The notes under the pieces were generated by a model. It was not told the DNA's origin, did not search any database, and saw nothing but the letters and a program-made list of their open reading frames with translations. A stretch of 64,000 bases of DNA. It comes from Magicicada septendecula. Taxonomy: Eukaryota > Arthropoda > Insecta > Hemiptera > Cicadidae. The stretch spans positions 203,071,964-203,135,963 of the forward strand of contig CM068373.1 in NCBI GenBank assembly GCA_034769895.1. The letters run 5' to 3'. How positions within the stretch are numbered: position 1 is the stretch's first letter; every line of letters begins with the position of its first letter. The position numbers and the translations under genes are program-made. Below are positions 12,237-24,553 of the stretch, one piece after another.

Positions 12237-13148
12237 CTAAACAGAGTAAACACATGGTAAAAACACACTTTCCTGTAGTGTCTGTCTTTTGTACACATGT
12301 TAAAAATTTAATAGAATAATGTATTAGAAATGCCAATATGGCCGACTAACTACCCATATTTCATTATATACATGTGTATATTTCGATCAAGTTGTGATGC
12401 TTCAGCGTACAGCAAAAATACGATGTATAAAGTTTTGTATAAGTTTTTCGCACGCTGACACCCCATAACTTCGTCACGGTAACTTCATCTCCTAAAGATG
12501 TACATATATAAGTTCATCAAATTTGTTGAACATACCTTGGGTAAAAACAGGCGTGGGTTGAAGAAACTAGGGAGCGCTAAGTGTATATTATTATATATAA
12601 TATGTATATATCTGAGTGAGTAACTTAAATTCAAAGTCACATGAACACTGTTTAAATATAGCTGGGTATGAGTGGGTGATACGAGTCCCCTTATGTAGCT
12701 TTTCAATCTTACATAATCTAGTGGGATAGATGATTAACCCACACATTTCGGGGATATGAATCTTAAAACGTGTTTAATGAGTTCTTAATTCTATCTTGAT
12801 GATTTCTTCCTGAGCACACCGACACTGTAGTTGGGTTCATTATGAATTGCTGTTATAATACTTTACAGGGGACATTGGGTTATTTTTTTGGATGAATTGA
12901 TGTTACACTTTGGGGAGATATTGATGTGGTGTTACCAGCAAGGGGGGTTTCACCCAAGATAGTTACTTGAATTAATTGTGGGCAGTATGTATATGTTAAT
13001 GTATTGTGGTATATGTATGTATGTGTATATTTTTTTCTCAAGGGGGTTAATAATGTATAACTGTATAGTAGCACATGTGTGAACTGTTAAATGAGGTGGC
13101 TGATCCAATGCATTGGTACTTAAGAGATCTCAGTGAGATAATTCTCTA
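12237..13148. other. Upstream flank of the host gene, no other gene seen
   Basis: It should contain the host gene promoter, but I see no clear TATA box. Short open frames at 12485-12706 and 12880-13074 (minus) have no support. Confidence 0.35.
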
Positions 13149-13232
13149 ATATCTTATTATAATTGGTGTATAAATAAAAATATCTTATAAATAATTGGTG
13201 TCTAAATAATAATATCTTATAAATAACTGGTG
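13149..13232. repeat. 32-bp tandem repeat
   Basis: Units start at 13161, 13193 and 13225 (partial), each AA(T/C)TGGTGT followed by an AT-rich stretch ending ATCTTATAAAT. Confidence 0.8.
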
Positions 13233-13615
13233 TCATGTTATATTTGCATATCTCTAAGCATGTTAGTCAACTTAAATGTCTGTATGAGTTGCAACCTCAG
13301 AGTATTCAAAAATCAGATTCAAATGTACTCAATTATTGTGTAGATATACATTGCTGTATGCAGACTTGTGTATGTAAAAGAAAAATTATTACAGCTTTAA
13401 AGAGTATAATTGTCATACAATGTCAAATTTATAATTGTTATAAATTTATAAAAGAAACAGAAACACCAATAAATAAGAACTTTGTTATTGTTATATGAGT
13501 ATTTCATTCTGCAAGTCCTGCCACCATAGCCAGTAGACATGTTTCAAATGGTAACGTGGGTTCCGGCACATTTTATGCTTCATCTAGGTTGAGTGCCTAG
13601 TCTTAAATACTAAGT
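13233..13615. other. Unsupported open frame
   Basis: An 87-codon frame (13235-13498, +) rich in Ile, Cys and Lys has no domain, and its composition follows the AT content. I do not call it a gene. The rest of the stretch shows nothing. Confidence 0.3.
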
Positions 13616-13683
13616 AAACCCCCCTCAAAAAAAAAAAAAATTTAAATTTACAAAAACTTATACAAAATTTAAGGGGGGTGTTT
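13616..13683. repeat. C6/G6-ended imperfect hairpin
   Basis: AAACCCCCCT at the left and AGGGGGGTGTTT at the right flank an A/T-only interior of about 45 nt. A strong G:C-clamped stem is possible, or G-tract structures on the minus strand. No flanking duplication is evident. Confidence 0.6.
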
Positions 13684-13699
13684 CAACAGGAGGTGATTT

Positions 13700-14470
13700 T
13701 TAACATTGCAAGACTCAAATCTATGATTAAATATCAATTTAATTTGTATATTAAGATTGTTATTTATAAACTCATATGTTTATTACATTCTGTTAACATT
13801 TCATATTATTATTTCAACTATTTAGTAAAAAAAATCAATAAATAGTAAAAGTAATACAGTTTTACTTGTTACGAAGGAGGTAAGTCAAACAAATAGATGT
13901 AAAGAAAATAAAATGGGAAAGTCAACTAATAATAATTTGTGTAATTTTTTTTTACAAAATGCGTTATAGAATAGAGTTTAGAGTAGATACTGCGGAGCCC
14001 CACACCAAGTCAACATGTATGGGAGGGGATTAATTTTGTTCAGCCCACCACACATAAGGTTGCATAAGAGTTTATTCATTATTATGAGCATTATTAATGT
14101 AAACATATATTGTTGTATTGGTAAAAAAAGAACTGTACTATTTTGTCGAATATAAAAAGGCAAAAATTTAATAAACAAGTTTATTACATTTTTTTTATTA
14201 AGCAGGGAAATAATGCAACAGTACAAATGCATAGGATACTGTGCATTGGATGAGTAATTAAGATAATTAATTAAATTAAATTAATAATTCACATTGTTAG
14301 TAATAATAATTCAACTTTCAATCTGAACTGTAAATTGAACGACCAAATTTCATGCTAGGACAGGTTAATCATGCCACGCAGCTGTGTCTGTGTGTACACA
14401 TGTATTTTACATGTGTGTGTGAGACTAGTTGATTCCTGTAAAGCGTCACCCCTAAATAAACGCTATTAAT
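13700..14470. other. AT-rich, no recognisable gene
   Basis: Only short unsupported open frames, for example minus 13978-14232. Nothing else seen. Confidence 0.4.
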
Positions 14471-14789
14471 TACATGAATTATTTAATTTGTAAAGAGTGT
14501 GCACATAATAACAAAAAACCAAATACGCCACAGTGTGTATAAAATAAAGACGCACACGTGTACAAAAAATAGTGCGATTATAGTGAAAATAAATATAAAT
14601 AAAACTTATATTAATTACGGTAGGGAAAATCGGTCTATACACAGGGAACACATAAAAATTACCAACAAGATGAATATCGGGTAATGTGCAAAAGACTTCA
14701 CATGTTGCGAAGACAAGCAAAATAAGTGTGAAAATAATCGTGGTTAGAAAGGGACACCAACGACAGACTGAGACCTCCAGAATATTGTC

Positions 14790-15180
14790 GAAACACGATT
14801 TTTGCGCCCTAGGGTATAAATACTCGAGACGCACCAACTTATTTCTCTTTCTCGTACAACTACGGTGGCAGCCGGAGGCTTTGCCCAACGACAACTCTTT
14901 TTCTATCAACCACAGCAGCAGCCGGAGGTTTTTCATGACTACTCATCACTTTCGTGAGAGCACCTGCAACCTGAGGCCATGACGGGATACGAGGGAGCAG
15001 CCAAGTACATGGAATAGTCTAGTATACAGAACGAGGCAACGGACTGCGGAGAGGATCTGAAGGACGAGATCAAGGACTCCAGGACTACACGACGACAGAG
15101 GAGCATCCAGGATCGAGGACCTAGGACCGAAGAGGATACGCTGAGTAATACCACGACAAATAAGGTGTAACAAAACCATG
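14790..15180 (+). promoter_or_regulatory. TATA-containing promoter-like block, possibly an LTR
   Basis: TATAAATA at 14815-14822 sits in a locally GC-rich context (GCGCCCTAGGG upstream, CTCGAGACGCACC downstream). It is followed by two near-copies of a GCAGCCGGAGG motif (about 14869 and 14920) and then a purine-rich GAGGACGA-type run to 15150. The Gypsy element at 19.4-20.1 kb has a similar purine-rich run, so this may be a related solo LTR, but I could not find both ends. A 156-codon minus-strand frame (14466-14936) runs through it and is probably fortuitous. Confidence 0.35.
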
Positions 15181-15340
15181 TATTTGTAAAAACAAAAAGA
15201 CTTACGTAAAGACAATTAACTATGTAAAAAGAAAGACAATATAATTCTAAGATGAGTTAATAATTTTTGGAAATGTAAATGTTTATTTTGTATAGTAGTT
15301 TTAGAGTAATGTTTAAACACATGAAAGTATATTTTGGAGA

Positions 15341-15462
15341 AATAATTTAATCAATGATATTTAAAGTAATATGAAAGTAAAGAGTAACTTTTATAATCTT
15401 GAATAAATAATTTAGTCAATGATATTTAAATTAATATGAAAGTAAATAGTAAATTTTTATTA
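15341..15462. repeat. 65-bp tandem duplication
   Basis: AATAATTTAATCAATGATAT at 15341 recurs as a near-copy at 15406, followed in both by AATATGAAAGTAAA-type sequence. Two units with a few substitutions. Confidence 0.8.
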
Positions 15463-16085
15463 GAAAACAAAGAAATGCATATGCAATATAATAAAAAGAA
15501 AATAGCTTATTAAAAAGATATCAGATAATCTAATAGTTATCACAGAAGTGAGCAAGTCGAGAGCAAAATTATATAATAACAAATGTTTATTGTAGTATAA
15601 GAGTGTATATTATGTTCTATGTGTAATACGAGATTATTACTTATATGTTAATAACTAGATGTGTGCTACGGCTACACACATGCGAATAATAATATTTTTA
15701 AATCGCAAAAGAATAGAAACTTTTTAATTAATAAATTTTTAAATTATTCTAAACCATTTCACGTTGTGTTATTATTATTATGATTACTATTATTATTATA
15801 TAATATTAATTATTATTATTATATTATTACGATTAATATTATAATTTTATAGCTTAAGTCATGTTGCAAAATAAATGGCTCATAAGAAGTTGTGGGCTTC
15901 ACAAATACTTAACGTTGTAATATATTAATATTATTAATTAATTTTCGCTTTCGTCTTCGTCGTGCATGTCCTGAAAGTCATCAATGTTCGGCTGAAGCTC
16001 GTCTTCATTTTCTTCTAATTCTGTCAAGTTTGCGGATAAAATATCTATTGGATTAACATCATTGTCCGTGTCCAAAGCAGATGCA
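15463..16085. other. AT-rich spacer with ATT-rich tract
   Basis: It includes an irregular TTA/ATT simple tract at about 15768-15850. A short acidic minus-strand reading at 15940-16100 may be the extreme tail of the neighbouring relic. No gene otherwise. Confidence 0.4.
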
Positions 16086-16089
16086 TCAG

Positions 16090-16890
16090 TATCAAATGTT
16101 TCGTGTTATGCGGCATTAAAACCATGACAGTGCCCACAGACTGCAGAACATTTTAAGCCAATTTTTTTGCAACCACAATTAGCACCGCAACCTTTCGCAC
16201 AGTTGCAGAAAATTTTATTTAGCAATACATCTGGCGCTGGTGGTAATAAAGTTGTAATGGGCTCCAAAAAGTTGTTCCTGTCAATCCATCCCCACTGTTG
16301 AGGGTCTAAGTTTTTCCCTAACCAAGTTTGTACCTGGTAATAGACGCGGAGATGTTTTTGAGCGGCTGCAGCAGTAGGAGGAAGAGAGGACAATTTAACA
16401 GGTACATTAAGCCTTGTTGACTTGGCAAATTGTAAGTACACTACCTATAATATTATCAATGGACTTTTCTGTTTTTGGAGCATTATATATGGCCAAAAGA
16501 AAAAGTATGCCGTTATTGTATATGGTTCCTGGAGGGCAATTTTTCTGTTGAAATACTTGTGCCGCTTGGTGCAAACCAGGACGTTTTTCCTAATTCCATC
16601 ACTCTATTTTTCCCTTATCAAAGGTCGCAGAAGTTGTGTCACATCCGGAGATCGTGTGTAAAAATAATGTGTTTTTTACAATGAATAAAATTGTTGGTGC
16701 TTGCAAAATAATACACCTACTTTCATTTCAATATTTCCTTTACCAGGTTTCATAAAAAAAATGTTCTGATGCGGAAGAGTACGACCTATTAAAATAATCA
16801 CAACATCAACATCTTCCCCAACAACGACGGTGGTGTTAAGTTGTGATTCTTCAATAGCTGCTTCGATTATTAATACATATAAATAAAAAA
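16090..16890 (-). pseudogene. Relic of an insect repetitive ORF with CXC-like cysteine-rich tail
   Basis: The open segment 16441-16106 (minus) has LSSLPPTAAAAQKHLR, LGKNLDPQQWGW, LLPPAPD and a cysteine cluster CNCAKGCGANCGCKK…CSAVCGHC, as in CXC/Tesmin-like tails. I recognise this order from an uncharacterised ORF family that is repetitive in several insect genomes. Upstream on the same strand (about 16880-16690) is a VVVGEDVDVVIILIG stretch followed by FMKPGKGN, the family's preceding region. The intervening part, which would hold its GCDTTSA motif, is degraded by frame changes. Function unknown; probably transposon-associated. Confidence 0.6.
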
Positions 16891-17147
16891 ATATAATCCA
16901 CTCTTCATTTACTCACGGACAACATACTGTAATGTTTAAACACACTATATAATACTACACATAATATACAATGTATAGAATGGAGTATACAACTGTTATC
17001 GCTCCAAGCCGATGCGTGGTAGGGATTCGTGAATTGACGTACCTTCTCATGTTGGGAGAATGTATTGTTTTTTCAGGACGCTTAAGCATTCGTTTATATG
17101 AAACATTTGCCAAAAATGTGTCATTTTAGTTGTTGTGTGGTAATTTT

Positions 17148-17595
17148 ACTTACCAAAGTTATATAATATGTGAGTAATTTTATAATGAACATAAATATGT
17201 AATTCATTTTATTACTTACATTTATATATTTTGTGTATTTTTCAATAGTTGTCTATTCTTCATGCTTTTCCATGATGAAACGTCATAGGAAAACGGGGAA
17301 GGTAGAGCATATAGTCACGTGATACGCATCGGCTCGGAGCGAATCGCCTCTAAATTGAATTTTTGATGTTCTTTATATAAACATTATTCATAATTTTACT
17401 TACCACAGTTGTAATATATGAAGTAAATTTAATAATGAACATAAATATGTAATTCATTTTATCATTTACATTTGTATATTTGATACATTATTCAACTATT
17501 GTCTATTCTTCGTGCTTTTCAATGACGAAACGTCTTAGAAAAACAAGGAAGGTAGAGAATGTAGTCACGTGATACGCATCGCCTCAGAGCGAATA
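17148..17595. repeat. 249-bp direct tandem duplication
   Basis: Two diverged units begin at 17148 and 17397 (TACTTACCA…). Both contain ATAATGAACATAAATATG, a TTGTCTATTCTTC block, GACGAAACGTC-like sequence, GTCACGTGATACGCATCG and an adjacent GAGCGAAT. The imperfect motif GA(A/G)TGGAGTATA flanks the pair at about 16979 and 17610. Confidence 0.8.
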
Positions 17596-17599
17596 GAAT

Positions 17600-19389
17600 A
17601 TGCTATAGAGTGGAGTATATGCTTTGCATCAAAATTAAGATATGGGTTATTCGATAAACCGTTGGTATTATGTAAAAATTGTATAGACCTTTGTTTATAG
17701 AGAATAGTGAGATCTACAATTTTGATATCCACCTCTATTGTCGTCCGACCAATAGGAAGCGATATATTTGCAAACAAACATTTATTGTGACCTTGACCTT
17801 TAATAACTCAAGACGCATACACGATTGGCATTTTGACTTTCCACACGTTATTCAGGACGTTGAAATAAAGCTGTATAGAAAAATCGAGATCAGTAGGATT
17901 TTTTTGAGCAATTTGGTCCTCAGAACGACAAATCACTAGGCTATAAATAAATGGCAGCTTTTTACTGACTACCTCAAAAGCTACTGTAAAAGAGACAATA
18001 ATACTAGTTGCTCAAAGTACTGCTTATAGAGAATGATGACGTATCACGATCAGATAAATTAAAAACTAACTGAAAGAGTATGTGGAAGCACCGTCCGGCC
18101 TATCCACGTTATTATCTATGAAACTTCCATCAAGCCTAACACGAGAATTTTACCGTCCATATGGCTTCAGAAAGTAGGAGAGAATTTTTCTCTTATCTCC
18201 AAAGACAATACCATCAAAAGTTAAATATATAAAGAAGAAATTTATATATACACAACTACACATATACATATAATTAATTATCACACACACTTACACGAGA
18301 CGCCTAGGATAATATTGGTGTAACTCAAATTATAGTAGGAATTATAAATCTACTGTGAGACAACAGTGTGTGAATTTTGAGAAGGTTTTAGACTGGAATG
18401 ACAACGTATTAGGTTCAATTAATACTTGTATTTTTCATAAGGCAATGTAAAAAAACATTAATTTTAAAAACTTCACATACACCACTGTTATTCTAACCTG
18501 CTGATACATATTTATTTGCAATGTAACAAGCTTTCCACTAAAGTGTAATACAAAAAAGTTATTTTTTAAGGACAAAATTCATAAATTTCCGTGTTTCAGT
18601 CTCCGTTACTCTTTATTTCCGAGAAAATTTGGTATCGTATACAATTTATTGAGTAGATGCATACAACAAAATTGATTATGAATATAGCCCTGTACAGTAT
18701 TATAGAGGTTTAAATTTAATAGAAATACTGATACATATAACCAGCTGTGAACATTTTTTTTTATAGTAGTTTACAACCCGACCCGGTAGTTCGTATACTG
18801 TGATGTGTCTGTACAACACTCCTGTTGTAACCTACATATTGCAACGGAACACAGGCTGACAAGCTATGTTGTTTGTATCAGAGCACATGGATGACGAGCA
18901 TTTTCATGTTTAAATTTGTTATATGTAATAGTTTGTCTTTTAGCCATAAGTTTTGTATTTATACATTGATAAGCATGTAGGGTATACCAAATTCTTCTTA
19001 AAAAGATGTTCTTTATTGTAATGTATTTTTTGAGTGAATTTGTGAGCGTTTGTGGGTATGACAACGTGTGATCGCTATATCTTCCGTGGTAATTAACTGA
19101 TCAACGTGAAACTTTGACAATGAATTATTTATGTAAATAGCTTCAATTTATGTGTACTCTATGGTTCATAACTATTTTAGAAATATGGTTTTTTAAGTAG
19201 GAAAAACTCTGAAACACTTATGATTAATAGAGGTCATAAAAATTTGTAGATAATTCAATGCAAGTTAGTGCATATTTATACAAACTCTTTCTGGAAAAGT
19301 TTATATCTGATGAAAGCATCAATCATGTGACTTGGGTTTAGCTAATCGGAAAACACTAAATTCAGTAACATTCATTCTCTGTAGAGTAA
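17600..19389. other. No recognisable gene
   Basis: Open frames at 17679-17939 (+) and 18864-19064 (-) show no domain. The first has a basic, hydrophobic composition and could be a transposon scrap, but I cannot place it. Confidence 0.35.
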
Positions 19390-20098
19390 AGATCAACACG
19401 GTCTGTCTGTAGAAGTTGGAAGATGAAGTTGTGTTCGTGCGTGAGAGAGTTATTCTCGAGCGAACATAGAATAGTATATCTTAACATAATCCTTGGTATT
19501 CTGTACGAAGTACTGTGTACATAGCCGACTGGGTCAATTATTTAGATCGAATTATAATATAGTATAGTGCTTTTCGTGTAAGTTTAAGATATCCGCTTAG
19601 GGATTATAAAGACACTACAAGATTGCGTGGAAGGTGTACGACTAATACACCTTATTAAATTGTTACCCATATTCACCCTGAGATTGATAAAATTTACATA
19701 TCAATTAATAATAAAGTATTCTAGGGAAAATAATAAGCATTGTGTGTTTAACATATTTGAGAAGAGGACGACAAGACGAAGAGGACGCCGGACGCCAGGA
19801 AGGAGTGACGCTGAAGAAGAGAATGCCAGGACGGGAGCGGTGGTAGGAAGCGGAGGATTCCACGTACTGAGGTCGTAGCCTCAATCAAGTAAAACCGATA
19901 TATTATCGAACATTATAAACTATTATTGCAAATTACAATACATGACAATTTATAATAAAATATACCTCTTTAAAAACTATATTTGTGTGTATAATAAATA
20001 ATTTTTCATCTCCTCCATAATAGACTTGTTTGTGGTTTTTACACACTCACTATATCCTTATTAGTATAATAAAATTTGATCTGTTGCATAAGGATATT
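19390..20098 (+). mobile_element. Probable 5' LTR of the Gypsy element (left border unclear)
   Basis: It lies directly upstream of a primer-binding-like site and a gag start. It contains a purine-rich GAGGACGACAAGACGAAGAGG run around 19760 that is common in insect Gypsy leaders and LTRs. The right LTR is not in the window because the element is truncated, so the left border cannot be set by comparison. Confidence 0.45.
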
Positions 20099-20116
20099 TG
20101 GCGCTGACCAACGTGT
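20099..20116 (+). other. Primer-binding-site-like sequence
   Basis: TGGCGCTGACCAACGTG starts with TGG, the complement of a tRNA CCA end, at the position expected between LTR and gag. I cannot name the tRNA. Confidence 0.5.
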
Positions 20117-20473
20117 GGCTCGATTTTTTGCATTAGTTGTAAAAAAGAAATTATTATTTGAGTGTGTATAAAATAAATTCATTGAACTAATTGTGTGTGC
20201 CGTTCTATGTTATCAGGGAGTGCAGATAAAAGTTTGAATACGCTCTCTTATCAGATATTTGAACAATAGTAGTAAATTGTCTATGTAGAGATTGAATTAT
20301 TATTTGTATTTGTGTTAGATTAAGCTTTTTTTACATTTCCTTGTGATTCTGGACTATAATAATAAATAACATAAACTGACAGTTATTCGTAAAAATAAGT
20401 ATTAAAATATTGCCGTTACTATAAATAAAAAAATATAATATTGATTAAATTTATAAAAAAATAAATAATCAAT

Positions 20474-20636
20474 ATGGCTGAATCACAAGAATTACAGAAT
20501 ACATTAGCGGCAATCATAGCTAATATGCAGAAAATGTCTGAAGAGGCAGCAAAACAGAATAAGTCACTCCACGATGAGAATAAAATAATTATACAGCAAG
20601 AACTTACACGTGTTCCACTCGGAAAAAGAAGGAACG
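20474..20636 (+). pseudogene. gag: gag N-terminus of the Gypsy element
   Basis: The ATG at 20474 opens a frame beginning MAESQELQNTLAAIIANMQK, a hydrophilic helical start like Gypsy-type Gag proteins. After about 50 codons it runs into sequence that belongs to the pol RNase H region in another frame (offset by one base). The rest of gag, the protease and the reverse transcriptase core are therefore deleted in this copy. Confidence 0.55.
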
Positions 20637-21143
20637 TATGCACGTAACTGTGATGCTTCAGACTACGCGATCGGTGGTGTGTTGTATCAACGGAATAATA
20701 AAGGAGAACATAAGGTAAGTAGATCTTTAAAAGGTGCCGAAAAAAATTATTTTACGTCTGAAAAAGAGATGCTTGCAATTGTGTATTGTATCAGTAAACT
20801 TAGATATTACCTGGTGGGTCAACATTTTGAAATTCTCTCAGATAATCAGGCTTTATCTTTCATGCTTAATTGTAAAATGGCCAATGCGCGGATATCGCGT
20901 TGGATTATGGCGATCCAAGAATACGATTTCAGCATCAATTATTGTAAAGCCAGTGAGAATAAAACTGCTGATACTCTAAGTAGATATCCCCCCATCATCG
21001 AAGAACAGTACTCCACGACCAGGAATGAAATTCAAATTCTAGCAGTCAAGTATACATTAGCAGATGACTTAAGAAATAGATTAAAATTGATAAATCTTGA
21101 ACAACAGAAGGACGCAAAATTAAGAAAAATTATTGCAGAATGA
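20610..21143 (+). pseudogene. pol: Gypsy pol fragment: RNase H domain
   Basis: The frame opens in the retroelement RNase H: DASDYAIGGVLYQ, SEKEMLAIVY and SDNQAL carry the acidic catalytic residues, followed by ENKTADTLSRYPP, where the RNase H ends. Upstream reverse transcriptase motifs are absent. The frame ends at 21143, and a shift near 21170 separates it from the integrase. The arrangement is typical of Ty3/Gypsy pol (RNase H then integrase). Confidence 0.85.
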
Positions 21144-21225
21144 ATAAATACAAAGGCAAGACAACCAGAAATACAGAATCGACAGGGATGTACTGTATAA
21201 AATAATTGACGGACAATGGAAGATT

Positions 21226-22107
21226 ATGGTTCCTGATGATCTCTTAGAAGATTTAACGTGGGCTTGTCATGAAAGTCTTGCTCATGCTGGATCTTATAAA
21301 TGTTATTTGGCGATGAGGGAAGACTTCGTATGGTTGAACATGGCAAGGAAATTTAAGTATATTTTGCGAACATGTCACATATGTCAGACAGCTAAATACC
21401 CAAATCAACACACCTATGTGGAGATGGGTAACATCATTACCAAGAATAAGAATGATCTACTGTGTATCGATTTTTTAGGTCCGCTACCACGTGCTGCAAG
21501 GGGTATGAAGAACCTGGTTGTTTGCACAGATGCATTTTCTAAGAATGTAAGTTTATATGCAATTGGACGACCTACCACGATGGCAGTATTAAATGTTGTA
21601 TTAAATAAATACATTTCGAAATATGGTCCGGTGAAGAAAATTCTATCTGACCAGGGTAAGCAATTCACCAACAAGAAGTGGCAGTCCGAGTTAGAGAAGC
21701 ACAATATACAGGCAGTGTTGACAGCAATCCGGAGACCGCAAGGTAACCTCGCCGAAAGGGTCAACAGGGAGTTAGGGCGTTTGTTTCTCACTTATTGTAA
21801 TACCAACCAGAGTAGGTGGCCGGATTATCTCGAGTTTTTCGAGGCGTCCATCAACGGGAATTACAATGACATGACAGGATTTACACCTAACGAACTACAA
21901 ACCGGGGAAATGCCAAAGTGTGTCTGGGATGGGTGCATCAGGAGGATTGCAACGCAGAATTTGCTTATTCAAAATTTGGTTAAAAAGATAGAGGCCAGGA
22001 GACGCATTAAAAAGTGTACCGAAGAACGGACGGAGAAATTTAATGCGGCTCACAAACTGGTAACGTTCAAAACTGGCGAGAAGGTACTCCTGCGAGCTTT
22101 AAATTAG
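21226..22107 (+). pseudogene. pol: Gypsy pol fragment: integrase
   Basis: 293 open codons. The zinc-binding HHCC is visible (HESLAHAG then CHICQ). The catalytic core has all three acidic residues in order: D in CIDFLGPLP, D in SDQGKQF and E in NLAERVNREL, with the usual spacing. The lysine-rich C-terminal part ends at 22107, and no chromodomain is seen. It belongs to the same element as the RNase H fragment just upstream, from which it is cut off by a frameshift. A mariner element begins 44 bp downstream. Confidence 0.9.
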
Positions 22108-22150
22108 GCCACAGGGAAGATAATACTGCAGCCAAATTCTTTAGATTATA

Positions 22151-22794
22151 CAGGGTAAGTCAAAAAGTAAAGGCAAATTTTATTTTCCCTGCTGCAATGG
22201 ATGGCAGCACTGACTGAACAATGACATATCATAACCTCAATGTTTTTTTGTTCTTTAGCTGTGTTGTTTCAGTGATCAGCTCCATTCGTAGTGATTTCAG
22301 GGCATTTTATTATTAGTTTCCCGTTATTCGTGTGCACCAAGGAAGAAATGAGGGGAGTGGACGTTTTCTGCACTCTGAAGGGACTAAACCTGCGGAGATT
22401 ATTCGCAGAATGCAGCAGCAGTACGGTGAAAGCTGTCTTAGTGAACGCAAAATTTATGAGTGGATAAATCGCTTTAAAAATGGTCGTGTATCTATCTGCG
22501 ATGAAGAGCGTTCAGGTCGCACTTCGAAGACGGACAAGAACATCGAGACAGTTGAGCGAATGATTCATGATGATCGTCGTGTCAAAATTGATGATATTGC
22601 GCATGCGTTGTACATTAGCCACGATTCAGCAGTTGCAATCATCCACGTATCACTAAATTATCGCAAAGTGTGTGCTCGTTGGGTATCACATCGACTAACA
22701 GACCAGCACAAACAGAAACGTTTGGAAATTTCTAAATCACATTTAAGGCGTTTAGAAGAGGAAGGAGAAGAGTTTCTCAGTCGCATAGTAGTAG
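22151..22794 (+). mobile_element. 3'-truncated mariner element
   Basis: It begins after TA (22149-22150) with CAGGGTAAGTCAAAAAGTAA, a mariner-type terminal repeat, inside Gypsy sequence. The plus-strand frame 22332-22805 gives the two helix-turn-helix parts of a mariner transposase (FKNGRVSICDEERSGR, DDRRVKIDDIA, then VCARWVSHRLTDQHKQKR). It stops at EEFLSRIVV, just before the first catalytic aspartate. No right terminal repeat is present; sequence of the virus-like block follows at about 22795. Confidence 0.8.
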
Positions 22795-22854
22795 GGGGAT
22801 TATGAGAGTTCTACCCCGGAAGTGACGTCATATGGCGGGAAATTCAAAAAATTG

Positions 22855-23690
22855 TGGTGTTGGGGGTAAACATCCGGTTGTCGGCTTTCGTCCATGTTGT
22901 CGTCGTCGAGCCTAAAGTGGGGTTATGTGTGCGTTGATTGGTGTAGGCGTGTCCGCGGTTCGCAGTTCGCCGTTCGCCGTCCGGCGGCGGCCTGGTCGCG
23001 GTCTGGTCGTGGCTTGATCGTCGCCGGGAGTGGTGGGGTCGTCGTCCATGTTGTCGGCGGGGGTCGGCTATGTTGGAAAAGTGGCGAGGTTGTCGGGTTG
23101 TGTAAGGAGTGTGGTGGTTAAGGTTCGGTCACGTTGCCGACTCGTGTATGTGTTATAGTGTATGGGTATGTATATGTAAGGGGTTTTCCCGGAAGTGCGG
23201 CCATGTTGGAAAAGCGTCGTCGTCAACGTTGCCAACTTATGCTGGTTTATCGACGTTGTCACCTCGTGCGTGTGTTATAGTGTACGGGTTTGTATATGTA
23301 CGCCGCCGTCCGGATATCGTTGCAGTTAAAAATCAATTCACTTGTAAAAATTGAATATCACACATTTGTGCATAGAAGATAAAAGCGCGACGTTGCCAAC
23401 TTGTGCATGTGTGCTGGTTTAGCGTCGTCCATGTTGTCAACTCGTGCATGTGTTATAGTGTACGGGTTTAGATATGTACGCCGCCGCCGTCCAGATATCG
23501 TCAATGCGAAGAGACTGAGTGACGTGTATTGCATTGTTGCCAACTTGTAAACTGTGTAAATTCGAATTGGTTGTGTTTGTGGTTAGTATATATTGTAAAA
23601 ATTAAAAATGTGCACATCATCACTGCGAAAATCTCGATGACTCGGTCCTTCGGTGCATAATTGAAAATCAATTAATTTGTAAAAATTGAA
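22855..23690 (+). repeat. Repeat array 1 of the virus-like island
   Basis: Built of shared modules: GCCATGTTGGAAAAG, GTTGCCAACT(T/C)GTG, TGTTATAGTGTA(T/C)GGGTTT with ATATGTACGCCGCCG after it, and CTCGATGACTCGGTCCTTCGG. At least three copies of the TGTTATAGTGTA module occur (about 23151, 23272, 23451). All lie in the same orientation. Open frames in it are by-products. Confidence 0.8.
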
Positions 23691-24462
23691 TTATAATCAA
23701 GCAATTATTGTTTAAAAAAATTGATTTTTAAATTAGTTCTATGTAATAACACATGAATGCACGTTGTGCAACACTCATTCTAGCTTGTATATTGAGTGAT
23801 GAATAGTGTTAATGTTCAAAGGATTTTTGAAATTAATATACAATAAAAAATGTTAAAGCAATTTTGTTTAATTAAAAACAATTAAAATACATGTAATCAA
23901 AATACATAATATGTAAACGCACACAGTAGTAAAAATTACAAAATACATAATATGTAAACATGCGCAATATGACAATTGTGTACGAAATACATCTAAGTAA
24001 AACTAATTACGAGTTAAAATAAACGCACACAGTAGTGACAATTACAAAATACATAATCAAGTGCACTATGACATGACAAATATGTACAAAAAAAAAAAAA
24101 AATAAACACACACACACACACACAGTAGTGACAATTACAAAATACAATTGTATACAATTATGTGTAAGTACAATATATTATAACATTATGTAGAATTAAA
24201 TCAAATTGAAATAAGTGTAAGCACATTAAAATTTAAATACTATTTGTAAACGTGTGAAATGAGAATTATGTACAAATATATATGTCTATCCTGCCTTACT
24301 TTAAAATGTACACCACGTAAGCCTTGTTTTATTACCTAGACATAAGTACATTGACAATTGAATACAATTAAATCAAATGAAATATGGTAAGCACATTATA
24401 TATAATTTAAAATATATTATGTACAATTAAAAGAAATTATATGAAATACAACTAAGTACATG

Positions 24463-24502
<40 letters not shown>

Positions 24503-24553
24503 TGTAATCGTATGCACAATGAAAATTATACATGAAGATGTATCCGTTCGGTC
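23691..24553. other. AT-rich spacer, partly duplicated at 27.0 kb
   Basis: Low-complexity A/T/CA sequence with a (CA)n run near 24105 and a (TA)n run at 24465-24493. About 24255-24440 is closely matched by 27000-27180, so it is part of the duplicated cassette. No gene. Confidence 0.65.

Noticed and set aside
14466-14936. 156-codon minus-strand frame
   Set aside because: Long but without any domain; runs through the promoter/LTR-like block against its direction, and composition follows the DNA.
21414-21791. Minus-strand 125-codon frame
   Set aside because: Antisense shadow of the Gypsy integrase.
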